NCBI GenBank assembly: GCA_948468275.1
Contig: CAOKHI010000013.1
Span: forward strand, 1 to 40,240
Direction: 5' to 3'
Length of the DNA stretch: 40,240 bases
From: an uncultured Clostridium sp.
GTDB lineage: Bacteria; Bacillota; Clostridia; TANB77; CAG-508
The stretch's first letter is position 1. Each line of letters starts with the position of its first letter. Positions 9,102 through 18,141 of the stretch are shown one piece after another. The translations under genes and the position numbers were made by a program. The notes below the pieces were generated by a model, which had not been told where the DNA came from, searched no databases, and saw only the letters and a list, made by a program, of their open reading frames with translations.

Positions 9102-9161
9102 GTTACAATCCATCGACCATAGCAGTAATTAGCATTAGATTAAAGAATATATTTTATTTTG
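9102..9161. repeat. Degenerate left half of the MITE-like element
   Basis: It starts GTTACAATCC and ends in TATATTTTATTTTG, aligning with the left arm 25824-25882 of the complete element with roughly a fifth of positions changed and one gap. Centre and right arm are missing. It lies immediately at the 3' edge of the secretion locus (next stop codon at 9167). Confidence 0.65.
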
Positions 9162-9166
9162 TTTTG

Positions 9167-10312
9167 TTATCTTCTTAGATTTCTAAATTGTTCGTTTATT
9201 TCATCTTCAGCGTTTTCTATTTTTTCATATACTGTTTTTCCTTCTGCTTTTTCATATTCTTGTTTGAAGCTTTCTACTGACATTTTGCATCTTTTAGCTG
9301 CTTTTTCGATTAGTATTTGTTCTTGTAGTAGTATATCATTATTTGGGTCATCATCTATGTTTTTTAATACTGTCTTTTCTTGTGGATTTTGTTGTATTTG
9401 ATTGTTTGCTTTTTTTATGTTGTCTCCTACTTCTATGTTCTTAGTTTTTGTGGCATATTCTCTTACTTCTTTCTCTGTTTGTTTTTGGTTTGTGCTTTTT
9501 GTGTTTACTGGTATGCTTGTGTATTGGTTTGTTTCAGGATCTCTTCTATAGTAGTTTATTTCAGGTATTCCATATGTTCCAATGTCTATTGTGAAACCTT
9601 CGTTTTCATAACCTTGGTTGTTTCCTTTTTGTATTTTTATCATTGTTAGTACTTTATTTTTGTGTACATCTGATCCATCCTTGTTTACTTCTACTATTTC
9701 ATTTTCTGGATTTGTTCCTTGGGTTTGTTCTAATGTTTGTAATTCTATTTCATTATTGTTTGAATCTATTCCATAGAACTCAAATTTTGTAGAATCTATT
9801 CTTCTTATTTTTACTTGTTGTATATTTTTTGTTTTTACTTCTGGTACTAAGTCTGCAAATGTCATGTCTTTTGTAATTTTTTTGTTAATGTCTATTTCTA
9901 CTTCTTTGTTATTTGTGTTTTGTTGCTTTTCTTTTAATTGTTCATTTTTTGCATGTTCGTGTTCATCTATTTGTTTTAATTTTTCTAATGAAATTGGTTT
10001 TACTTTTGCAAGTTGTATAAAAAATTCTTTCTCATTTATTTTTTCTTTATATTTTTCACTTATTGTTATTTCATTATTTTCTCCAACTGTTGCTATTATC
10101 CCATCTTTTACATGAAATTCATATTGCATTTGTCCATTTTTTTCTTTTTTTACTAAATGTACTTCTTCTGTTGTCATGTTTTTTATTTCTGTATCGTTTT
10201 TTGATAGGTTTATTTTTCCATAATAAACTATATCTAATATTTTTTCTCCACTTGAACTCATTTCTAAATTTACTTTTATTTCCTGTAATTTATCTAATAA
10301 TTCCTCATCCAT
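9167..10312 (-). CDS. Unknown soluble protein at the end of the secretion operon
   Basis: 381 residues, rich in Lys, Glu, Asn and Gln, with no signal peptide or membrane segment. I do not recognise a family. The N-terminal 100 residues look alpha/beta. A linker (about 115-145) is charged and Gln/Asn-rich. The middle (KIRRIDSTKFEFYGIDSNNNEI) looks like beta strands, and the C-terminus (about 325-381) is a charged helical segment. It has GGGAGG before the ATG and begins 13 bases after the preceding gene's stop, so it is co-transcribed with the T4SS genes. It could be a cytoplasmic accessory protein or a secreted substrate; nothing decides this. Confidence 0.75.
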   Translation of the reverse strand: MDEELLDKLQEIKVNLEMSSSGEKILDIVYYGKINLSKNDTEIKNMTTEEVHLVKKEKNGQMQYEFHVKDGIIATVGENNEITISEKYKEKINEKEFFIQLAKVKPISLEKLKQIDEHEHAKNEQLKEKQQNTNNKEVEIDINKKITKDMTFADLVPEVKTKNIQQVKIRRIDSTKFEFYGIDSNNNEIELQTLEQTQGTNPENEIVEVNKDGSDVHKNKVLTMIKIQKGNNQGYENEGFTIDIGTYGIPEINYYRRDPETNQYTSIPVNTKSTNQKQTEKEVREYATKTKNIEVGDNIKKANNQIQQNPQEKTVLKNIDDDPNNDILLQEQILIEKAAKRCKMSVESFKQEYEKAEGKTVYEKIENAEDEINEQFRNLRR

Positions 10313-10325
10313 TTTGTTCCTCCCA

Positions 10326-11192
10326 TTATTCTATGTTAAACGACATTTCAAAATCTGTACCTTGTTTTAGTTTTATTATAAATGTTTTTTCTACTGGGTT
10401 TATATTTTCATTTGGTTCTATTAAACTTACTTCGTATGAATATATATCTTCTCCTTGTGTATTAAATGTTTTATATGTTACTTTACTTTTTCCTTTTAAT
10501 TTTGTGTTAATATATTGCTCAAATATTTCTTGTGTTTTAAAGTAATTATTTTTAAATCCATCTGATAATAAACTATATGCAAAATTATAATTTTCATCAT
10601 TTATTGCTTGTATAAATCTTTCTATACAATATGCTGTTTTTTGCTGATTATTTGATTTTTCATATTTTTCTATGTATTCTGGTATAGCTATTGTGTAGGT
10701 GTCTAGTATTAGAGTATATTGCATTACTGATGTTTCATTGATTATATAGTAGTTATCATTTTGATCCATAAGTACATATTGTGTATATTCGTCAAATACT
10801 CTTTTTTTGTATTTTCTTAATATTGCATTTTTTAATTTTTCCTCTCTTTTTTGTATATAATTGTTGAAATCATCTATATTATTAAACCTTTGTTCTTTGT
10901 AATTCTTGTCTAATGTATTAAATGCTCTTTCTTTATTATATAACATATCTTCTATACATAAATTAAAATAATATACTGCCATGGAACTGTCTGAAATGCT
11001 AGCAAACTCAAATTGATTAGATTCCTTTACTATTTGTTTATCATTAATTTCTTTGTTTATTGAATTTATATCTATCTCATTTGTAGTATTTTCTTTATTT
11101 TTGCTAAATATACTAATCAAAGTTATTGATATAATTATAATAATAATTATTACTATTATAGATAAAATTAATAATATTTTATTTGCTTTCAT
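10326..11192 (-). CDS. Membrane-anchored protein with NTF2-like (VirB8/TcpC-like) domains
   Basis: 288 residues from the ATG at 11192, chosen because ATAGGAG precedes it; the open frame reaches 20 codons further but overlaps the upstream gene. One N-terminal membrane segment (about 5-29) is followed by two consecutive regions that each look like a cystatin/NTF2-like fold (about 60-150 and 165-280), recalling TcpC. In Gram-positive T4SSs such VirB8-like proteins form the extracytoplasmic ring. The family assignment is structural guesswork from layout and operon context, not from a conserved motif. Confidence 0.65.
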   Translation of the reverse strand: MKANKILLILSIIVIIIIIIISITLISIFSKNKENTTNEIDINSINKEINDKQIVKESNQFEFASISDSSMAVYYFNLCIEDMLYNKERAFNTLDKNYKEQRFNNIDDFNNYIQKREEKLKNAILRKYKKRVFDEYTQYVLMDQNDNYYIINETSVMQYTLILDTYTIAIPEYIEKYEKSNNQQKTAYCIERFIQAINDENYNFAYSLLSDGFKNNYFKTQEIFEQYINTKLKGKSKVTYKTFNTQGEDIYSYEVSLIEPNENINPVEKTFIIKLKQGTDFEMSFNIE

Positions 11193-11205
11193 AACTACTT
11201 TTCTC

Positions 11206-11751
11206 CTATCTAAACATTTCTCCATTGTATGGCATAATACTAAATGTTTCATTGCTAAAATCTAATTTTACTATAATGTATTTATCTTGTTCTTCTTCTC
11301 TTTTTATTTCTCCAAAATACCCATCCTCAATTTGTGAATCAGTATCATTTCTTGCTGTATAATACACATAATATAATGAATTATATTTATCTATTTCTTG
11401 TTCATATATTTTTCTTACTACATTTATTTGCTTTGTCTTAAATTTATCAATATAATTTATTACATTATTAGTAGTAATGTTATTATCTTTTATATATTTT
11501 GTATCTAATATATCTATTAATGCTTTTGTATCATTTTTTGATATAAAGTTTGTATATTTATCTATACATGAAGATATTGTATAAAATATATTTCTGTTTT
11601 TTAGTATATTTATTTCTTTATTAATAATAACTTCTTCTTCTTCTTTAATCTGTTCTTGTACTTTCACATCTGACATTATCTTTAGCATAACCGCCATTAT
11701 AATCACTATTAATACAGAAATTACTATTATAACTAATTTTATTTTTTTCAA
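11206..11751 (-). CDS. Membrane-anchored NTF2-like protein, T4SS-associated
   Basis: About 181 residues with one N-terminal membrane segment (about 5-24), an acidic linker (EQIKEEEEVIINKE), and one small alpha/beta domain resembling the NTF2 folds in the neighbouring gene. No ATG is available near the front of the frame. The best start is the TTG at 11751, five bases after GGAAGTGA; a TTG at 11766 is possible but has no ribosome binding site. It ends 13 bases before the next gene's start. Likely a VirB8-type structural component, by context. Confidence 0.6.
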   Translation of the reverse strand: MKKIKLVIIVISVLIVIIMAVMLKIMSDVKVQEQIKEEEEVIINKEINILKNRNIFYTISSCIDKYTNFISKNDTKALIDILDTKYIKDNNITTNNVINYIDKFKTKQINVVRKIYEQEIDKYNSLYYVYYTARNDTDSQIEDGYFGEIKREEEQDKYIIVKLDFSNETFSIMPYNGEMFR

Positions 11752-11775
11752 TATACTCACTTCCAATCTTTTTTA

Positions 11776-14412
11776 CTATGGAATAATTCTATATGCTTTT
11801 GTAAACGCATAACTTCCCTTTTGTCTGTTTGTAAAGTTTGCTGTTGTTATTTGTTTTCCTCTTCCTGGTGCATGAACAAATGAATCATTTCCTATATATA
11901 TTGCAATATGTCCACTCTTCCATAATATGTCTCCTGCTTTTAGTTCACTTGTTGATAGTTTGACTTCTTTTCCTGCTAGTCTTTGTGCTATTCCATTTGC
12001 ACTATGTGGTAATTCTACTTCTACTTGTGCATATGCCCATTTTACAAGTCCTGAACAGTCAAAACCAACTTCTGGTGTTTCTCCTCCCCATACATACATT
12101 TTTCCTACTTGTTCTAATGCTTTTGATACTACTGTTTTTGCATTTCCTGTTAAGTTGCTTACATCTATTTTACTTCCGCCACCTGATGACGCTATAACTG
12201 TTCCACTTTTTGTTGTATATACTCCTTCATGGAATAATTTCCAGTTTGCAACTGCTCTTGGTTGTGGTATTCCATTTTTGAAATAATATCCTCCACCGTT
12301 ACTGTGTACTGCATTTTTTAATCCTTCTGTGTTTCCATATTTTTTATATTGTTCTACAAAATTTCCAATATTGCCATATTGGAATTTTATTGCAACTAAT
12401 GCATCTATTTGTGTGTCTTCTAAATTTAATCCCATGGTAGATTTAATTATGTCTTGCCTAAATTCATTTATAATTTCTCTTGTTATATCATCTATTAAAT
12501 CGTTTTTACCTACAAGTACTTTTCCAAATAAATCAGATTCTCTATTGTATGAAGTTAATTCAGTTAATCCTCGTTCATTCAATCTTGATTTTTGCCATTT
12601 TATACATATTCCATATCCTACTGTTGCATTACCCTTACTATCGCTAAATACTCTATAATTTCCACTAGCATCTGTTTTTGTTCCTTCCCATGCTTTTATA
12701 AATTCTTCTAATGCTCCTCCCTCTCCTGCATAAAAACTAGTATCTTCATTAAATTCTTCTGGCTCAAATATGCTTAAGTCTAAAACAATGTTTCCATCAT
12801 CAACTCCATCATTTTTATATAAATGTATTAAATACCTCATTAATTCTGCATGAAATTGTGTTTTTTGGTTGTTTTGTAGTAATTGGCATAACCAGTCTTG
12901 GGCTCCTAATATGTTTATTTGTGGACTATCGTTTTCAAATCTTCCTTGTGGTAACACATATTTTACTTCTTTTCCATTTGGATTAAACTTTGCTCCTTTT
13001 ACATATTTTCCTGTGTCGTTTTTCCATAATCCTAAAAATAAGTTTGGTGTTAGATTTGAATATGTTCCATTCATCATTTGCCATTCGTTTGTTTCTATTG
13101 TTGTTTTTGTAGTCGTTGATTGCTCTACTTTCCATGTTCCTGTTTCTCCTTCTGGAACTGCATCTTCATTATCTAATTTAATGGTTTGTCCATTTTCTCC
13201 TAATGGATATTCTGGATCTTTTGGTACTATTTCATAAATTATTTCCTGTTTTAAAATCCATGTTTTTGCACTTGTTACATTTGCTTTTATTGAATCTTCT
13301 TTTGTTATTGTCGTTGTTACTTGATCTGGTTGTTTCTCTGGTCCTGCTACTTCTTCTGTATAATATGCATCTACAACTTCTCCTGTAATAGGGTCATGTA
13401 TATTGTGTGTTTGTATATATCTTCGCATAGTGCTATGTCTATATGTATATACTTCTGTACTTGTTGTGATAGAGTCAAATATAGTAAGTTCTATTCTATT
13501 ATTGTATTTTACTAAATCTGCTACTGCTTGTACATAGTTTGCACTTTGTGCTACTGATTGTAAGTTCATTAGAAATTCAAATGGCATTGCATATTGGGAT
13601 ACCATGTTTCTATATGGTATTTTAACTTCATGTATGTCATATTGTACTTCTGCTCCATTTACTTCTACAATATAGGCCTTCGTGACACATAAATTCCAAC
13701 TTTCATCTAGTGAATAATATTGTTTACTTTCTTCTTTTTTTGATCTTTCTTCACTATTTAGCATCTCTTTAAATTTTTCATACCCTATGTATTTTAGTTC
13801 ATATGGTTTATCTTTTTCTTTTCTTACAAAGTGTACGATTCCTTTTAATTCTTCATCACTTCCCTCTATATATGGAAGTTCTGAAATTATTGATGCTACC
13901 ATAAAATTGTAGACATACCTTGCTGCTTGTGTTTCAAAAAATACTTCAGTGCTTGTTCCTTCTGGAACTGTATCATATCCAAATCCTAAATCAGAAAATT
14001 TTATATTTCCTTTTTCTAGTTCTTCTTTTATTGCTTGTATACTTGCATTTTTATCTATATGTATTCCATTTTCATCTATTGTGCAATATTGTTCTATTAT
14101 ATTTGTTACAGCCTTGCTAGAACTATCTGATACATAGTTATCTATTACCCATTTTCCTCCGAAAAATATTACAAATACTATTAATATTGGTATTAGTATT
14201 GGTGCAATTGCTGCAAAAAATGAAGATATTAAGGATGCAATAGCAGTAGCTGCACTTCTTAATGCTGTATTAACAACGTTCTTTAATGCTTTTGATGTAA
14301 CGTCTTTTGCTACATCTTTTGCTTTATTTGCTGCCATTTGAGTTGCTTGATTTTGTATTTCTTGACCTATATCTTTTTGTTCGTTTTGTTCTGGATTTTG
14401 ATCTTGTTCCAT
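11776..14412 (-). CDS. Bifunctional T4SS cell-wall hydrolase (lysozyme-like plus NlpC/P60)
   Basis: 878 residues. The order is: a Gln-rich cytoplasmic tail, a membrane anchor (about 55-90), a long extracytoplasmic region (about 100-560) without a recognised family, a GH24 phage-lysozyme-like domain (about 565-735; FIKAWEG with candidate catalytic Glu576, then the NATVGYG motif at 595-601), a short Ser/Gly linker, and a C-terminal NlpC/P60 peptidase (about 757-878; Cys786 in FDCSGL, His835 in SGHIAIYIG, His847 in FVHAPG). It should cut both glycan and peptide bonds, opening the wall for the secretion channel, the VirB1/CwlT role in conjugation systems. Strong AGGAGGTGA before the ATG. Confidence 0.88.
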   Translation of the reverse strand: MEQDQNPEQNEQKDIGQEIQNQATQMAANKAKDVAKDVTSKALKNVVNTALRSAATAIASLISSFFAAIAPILIPILIVFVIFFGGKWVIDNYVSDSSSKAVTNIIEQYCTIDENGIHIDKNASIQAIKEELEKGNIKFSDLGFGYDTVPEGTSTEVFFETQAARYVYNFMVASIISELPYIEGSDEELKGIVHFVRKEKDKPYELKYIGYEKFKEMLNSEERSKKEESKQYYSLDESWNLCVTKAYIVEVNGAEVQYDIHEVKIPYRNMVSQYAMPFEFLMNLQSVAQSANYVQAVADLVKYNNRIELTIFDSITTSTEVYTYRHSTMRRYIQTHNIHDPITGEVVDAYYTEEVAGPEKQPDQVTTTITKEDSIKANVTSAKTWILKQEIIYEIVPKDPEYPLGENGQTIKLDNEDAVPEGETGTWKVEQSTTTKTTIETNEWQMMNGTYSNLTPNLFLGLWKNDTGKYVKGAKFNPNGKEVKYVLPQGRFENDSPQINILGAQDWLCQLLQNNQKTQFHAELMRYLIHLYKNDGVDDGNIVLDLSIFEPEEFNEDTSFYAGEGGALEEFIKAWEGTKTDASGNYRVFSDSKGNATVGYGICIKWQKSRLNERGLTELTSYNRESDLFGKVLVGKNDLIDDITREIINEFRQDIIKSTMGLNLEDTQIDALVAIKFQYGNIGNFVEQYKKYGNTEGLKNAVHSNGGGYYFKNGIPQPRAVANWKLFHEGVYTTKSGTVIASSGGGSKIDVSNLTGNAKTVVSKALEQVGKMYVWGGETPEVGFDCSGLVKWAYAQVEVELPHSANGIAQRLAGKEVKLSTSELKAGDILWKSGHIAIYIGNDSFVHAPGRGKQITTANFTNRQKGSYAFTKAYRIIP

Positions 14413-14454
14413 CTTATATGTGTCACCTCCTTTTTTGTATATTTTTTATTTCTT

Positions 14455-15420
14455 TTATATTTCTATTTGTAATTGTATTTTTTCTTTATATTCTTTTTTG
14501 TCTTGTAATTGATTATACAAGTCATAGTCTTTTACTATATCTGTAAATACCATTTTCTCCATTCTTGTATTGTTAGAATATCTTTTGTTAAATCTAATGT
14601 TTAATGTAATACTAAATCCTGGTTTTACTATTAATCGTGTTTGTTCTATTTCATACATAAACGCACTATATGGCTTGTTGTTTGTTCCTTGTAAATATAC
14701 TGAATTTGTGTCTTGCCTTGTATCTAACATTATTGTTTTTTGGGTATTATTTGTTATTCTTAATTTATAGTTCTCATACTCTTTGTATATGTCTTTATTT
14801 AATACATCTATTCGTATATCGTCTTTTTGCGCATATTTATTTATATTGTCTTTATATATGTATCCTCCTATGTTTAGTTTATATTCTCCATTTTTCTTTA
14901 CTACTGTATAGTATTCTTCTATTTTATTTACATCTAATTTTCCTGTTGATAATATATCATCTGATATTTGTACTTCATATGTATATATGTTTGATGATAT
15001 CCAACTTTGGATTGTATAGCTTTTTTTGGTACTAAATATTCTATTTACATAGTTATTTTGAAAGTTCTCTATTTTAGAAGAATATACCGCTTCTTTGCAT
15101 TCATCTGTTAACAAATTATATGCTTTTTGTATTTCTTTGTTATTACAATATGAAATAAATTTATCTATCAATTCACTGTTTGTTGTTTGTTGTTCTTTTG
15201 TTACATTATCTCCTACTACTATTGTTTCTTCTGGCTTATAAGTTTCTTTTACAACCTGTGTATTTATTGCATTTTGAGCCTTTTTTTCTAATTTTTCTTT
15301 TGATTGTTGATTTAACATTTGTATTATGTATAAAACAAGGATAATAGCGATTATAGTGCCTAGTATCTTATACCTATTACTAAATAACATTTGTCTTAAG
15401 TTACTATTTTTTATAATCAT
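14455..15420 (-). CDS. Membrane-anchored NTF2-like protein with extra C-terminal beta domain
   Basis: 321 residues. A membrane segment at about 19-36 is followed by a linker, then a compact domain (about 85-190; LIDKFISYCNNKEIQKAYNLL) resembling the NTF2-like regions of the two downstream genes, and a beta-rich C-terminal domain (about 200-310; YENYKLRITNNTQKTIML) that looks Ig-like. It probably belongs to the extracytoplasmic part of the secretion channel (VirB8-like), by layout and position between VirB6 and the hydrolase. AGGAGG precedes the ATG. No catalytic motif seen. Confidence 0.65.
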   Translation of the reverse strand: MIIKNSNLRQMLFSNRYKILGTIIAIILVLYIIQMLNQQSKEKLEKKAQNAINTQVVKETYKPEETIVVGDNVTKEQQTTNSELIDKFISYCNNKEIQKAYNLLTDECKEAVYSSKIENFQNNYVNRIFSTKKSYTIQSWISSNIYTYEVQISDDILSTGKLDVNKIEEYYTVVKKNGEYKLNIGGYIYKDNINKYAQKDDIRIDVLNKDIYKEYENYKLRITNNTQKTIMLDTRQDTNSVYLQGTNNKPYSAFMYEIEQTRLIVKPGFSITLNIRFNKRYSNNTRMEKMVFTDIVKDYDLYNQLQDKKEYKEKIQLQIEI

Positions 15421-15440
15421 CCTATTATCCTCCTACTGTA

Positions 15441-18014
15441 TTATAAACTTATTCTTCTAAAATCTTCATATCCTTTAAATATACTTTCTGCTGTTTGTCT
15501 TCTTCTTTGTGGGTCACTTACATTTGTAAGTACACTTTCTAATTTCTTAATCTCTGTTTCTCTTACTTTTTTATCTGAAAATGCTTTTTTATCTATATCG
15601 TCTTTTGTTTGAATAATATTTTGTACTTGACCTCTAAAGTCACTTGCATTTCTTCCTGTTGATTTTGCATATTCTGCTTCAAGTGCCATACCTTTTCTTA
15701 TTGTATCTTTATCTGTAATTCCTGCTTCTCTATATTGTTTAAATGTTTCTTTGACTTCTTTTTTAGTCTTTTTATTAGAACCATTCTTGAAATGCTTTTC
15801 ATAATAATCTTCAAATTCTTGACTCTTAAGGAATTCTTTATCTGCTCTTGCATTTCGTGCGTCTATTTTATTTCCATATTTTTCAGCTTCAAATGTATCC
15901 CTTATACTTGTATCTTTCATTACTCTTCCAACTGTCGCATCAAACAAATTATCTCCTGTTGCAAGTCCTATTGCTCCTGCTCCCATTGCCATCGACATTG
16001 CTTTATCTCCATCTCCTGTTGTTGCTCCAATTACTCCTGCTGTTGCCGCAAGTGCTGCTCCTGTTCCAATTCTTGCTGCTGTTCTTAGAGTTCCTCTTGC
16101 AGCTTTATATCCAACTGTTGGTAATGTACGTATTCCTGCTTTTATATTACGCTTAGCACCATCATAGCCTCTTCCAGCTAATTTATTTAATCCTGTTAAT
16201 CCTGATTTTGCTTTTCCTTTTGCTATTGTTCCTACTTTATTTCTAAAATTCTTATCTGTAGCAAATTTTTTTGCTCCTGAAATTGTTCTTACTGCTCCCT
16301 TACCTATATTTCTAGCTCCAGTTTTTACATTATTATATCCTCTACCCATAGCTGAACCAAGTCTTGAAATATCTTGTCCTACTTTTCCTGTAAATGTATC
16401 TGGTGGTGGTGGTACTCCTGCACCTTGTGAATCATCTCCGCCACCTGATGGCGGTCTTCCTGATGATGCTCCTTCTTCTGTAGCACGGAAAGCATCTCCA
16501 TAATTATCTCTTCCGTCTAGTCCACCAAAACTGTCTAAGTCTGGTTCTTGATTAGCATTTGGTAATCCTGCACCACTATCTTGTTCTCCTGATCTTGCTT
16601 GACCTGCTCCTCCTCTTTCATTTTCTGATTCAGGTGAGCTTGATCCTCCTACACTTGGTATACCTTGTGCATCTTCTCTATTAAATGAATCTAGTCCACT
16701 GTTTGCTCCTGAGTTTTTTGTTGTTCTTTCGGTGTCTTTTGTTCTTACTTTGTTTCCTCCGCCACCATTTCCGCCACCATTTGGACCTTTTTTTGCAAAG
16801 TTGTTTAGTGCTTGGCTTGCAAGCATTGTTACTCCAGCTGCTCCTGCAAGAGAACCTACTGTTCCTCCAGATGCTTTGTTAAATCCAAACATTTGCTTTA
16901 ATATTTTTTCTGCTGCTATTATAAATCCTAAACATACTATCGCATATAATGGATTGTCTGTCGCAAGTTGTACTGCTGAGCCTACTAGTATTGTGTATAT
17001 TAGTAAGTGTAATGGTTGTATTAATGCATTAAATGAAAATTCTTTTACCCACATATTAAATGCTTGTGCTTGCCCATCTCCTACTTTGTCTATTGGATAT
17101 GTAAATGCTACTATTGGTGCTATTAGTGTTAAAAATGCCATATTTACCACCCTTTTTAAGTATATCCATGTAAATCTAATTGAATATATTACAAGCATTA
17201 GATATACAAAGAAGAACCCTATTTTTTGCTCTAAATCTGCACATTGTATCATAAACCTTACATAACTCATAAGATTTCCATAAAATGAAATTCCTTCTGA
17301 TGGTGCACTTACATGTATTGTTTTTCCTAAGTCTGATGATATCATTGCTGTTACTGTTTCTGCCATTGTTAGTGCAAATGACATTATATAGTGTAATACA
17401 AATATTAGACACATTGCTACTAGCCAATCCATAATCATTTTCTTGTATTTTGCTCTATCTGCTGCAATACTGGTTATTAACATTCGTATTCCTAAATATA
17501 CTAAAACAGATAATAAGCCTACTATTGCAAGCATACGTATTGCTACATACCAACTTGCTATTAAATCTTGTAGTTGCACTGCTATATTTCTACTGTTGTC
17601 TTTAGCATTTACAGATGGTTTTATAAAGTTTACATCTAATGCTGGTACTCTGTTTGAGAATATTTCTTCTGGTGTGTATCGTACTTTTGCAACTTTTATA
17701 TCACCAAATCCTAAAAATGCACCATCTAGTTGTTCGTCAACAGTAATTCGTATTCCTGAATCTCCTTGTCCCTTGTCTTGTAGTGCATCATCATCTGGAT
17801 CTTTCATTATTGCTGATGAACTACCTAATATAAATGTTTCTAATCCTCTTTGTATTCCATCTAGTAAAGATGTTACTAAGCTTACAACTGGGCTCATTAA
17901 TATTCCACCCATATCTGCATTTACTGGCTTTGGTATAGCAAAGTTAAATGTTATGACAATTACTAATACTATTAATATCTTTTGTACTATATTCTTGCCT
18001 GTAAAATTTTCCAT
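15441..18014 (-). CDS. VirB6/TrbL-like polytopic channel protein
   Basis: 857 residues. An N-terminal signal-like segment (about 11-27) is followed by a soluble loop and at least six membrane segments (about 157-178, 195-217, 264-284, 290-306, 332-350, 355-372). The stretch NMAFLTLIAPIVAFTYPIDK and the following FNMWVKEF are typical of Gram-positive VirB6/TrbL proteins. From about 405 onwards a Gly/Ser/Asp-rich low-complexity part leads to a basic, Gly/Ala-rich C-terminus with helices, probably cytoplasmic. It forms the inner-membrane channel of the T4SS. AAGGAG before the ATG, 20 bases to the next gene. Confidence 0.87.
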   Translation of the reverse strand: MENFTGKNIVQKILIVLVIVITFNFAIPKPVNADMGGILMSPVVSLVTSLLDGIQRGLETFILGSSSAIMKDPDDDALQDKGQGDSGIRITVDEQLDGAFLGFGDIKVAKVRYTPEEIFSNRVPALDVNFIKPSVNAKDNSRNIAVQLQDLIASWYVAIRMLAIVGLLSVLVYLGIRMLITSIAADRAKYKKMIMDWLVAMCLIFVLHYIMSFALTMAETVTAMISSDLGKTIHVSAPSEGISFYGNLMSYVRFMIQCADLEQKIGFFFVYLMLVIYSIRFTWIYLKRVVNMAFLTLIAPIVAFTYPIDKVGDGQAQAFNMWVKEFSFNALIQPLHLLIYTILVGSAVQLATDNPLYAIVCLGFIIAAEKILKQMFGFNKASGGTVGSLAGAAGVTMLASQALNNFAKKGPNGGGNGGGGNKVRTKDTERTTKNSGANSGLDSFNREDAQGIPSVGGSSSPESENERGGAGQARSGEQDSGAGLPNANQEPDLDSFGGLDGRDNYGDAFRATEEGASSGRPPSGGGDDSQGAGVPPPPDTFTGKVGQDISRLGSAMGRGYNNVKTGARNIGKGAVRTISGAKKFATDKNFRNKVGTIAKGKAKSGLTGLNKLAGRGYDGAKRNIKAGIRTLPTVGYKAARGTLRTAARIGTGAALAATAGVIGATTGDGDKAMSMAMGAGAIGLATGDNLFDATVGRVMKDTSIRDTFEAEKYGNKIDARNARADKEFLKSQEFEDYYEKHFKNGSNKKTKKEVKETFKQYREAGITDKDTIRKGMALEAEYAKSTGRNASDFRGQVQNIIQTKDDIDKKAFSDKKVRETEIKKLESVLTNVSDPQRRRQTAESIFKGYEDFRRISL

Positions 18015-18141
18015 AACTACTCCTTCCTATTATGTCTAATGCTATCAATTTAAAATATGTACATCCAAATTTTAAAAATATTTATTTTAATTATTTCTTT
18101 GGAGTGCATTTAAAATTGTCCCTAAATAGACAGCATTTCTA

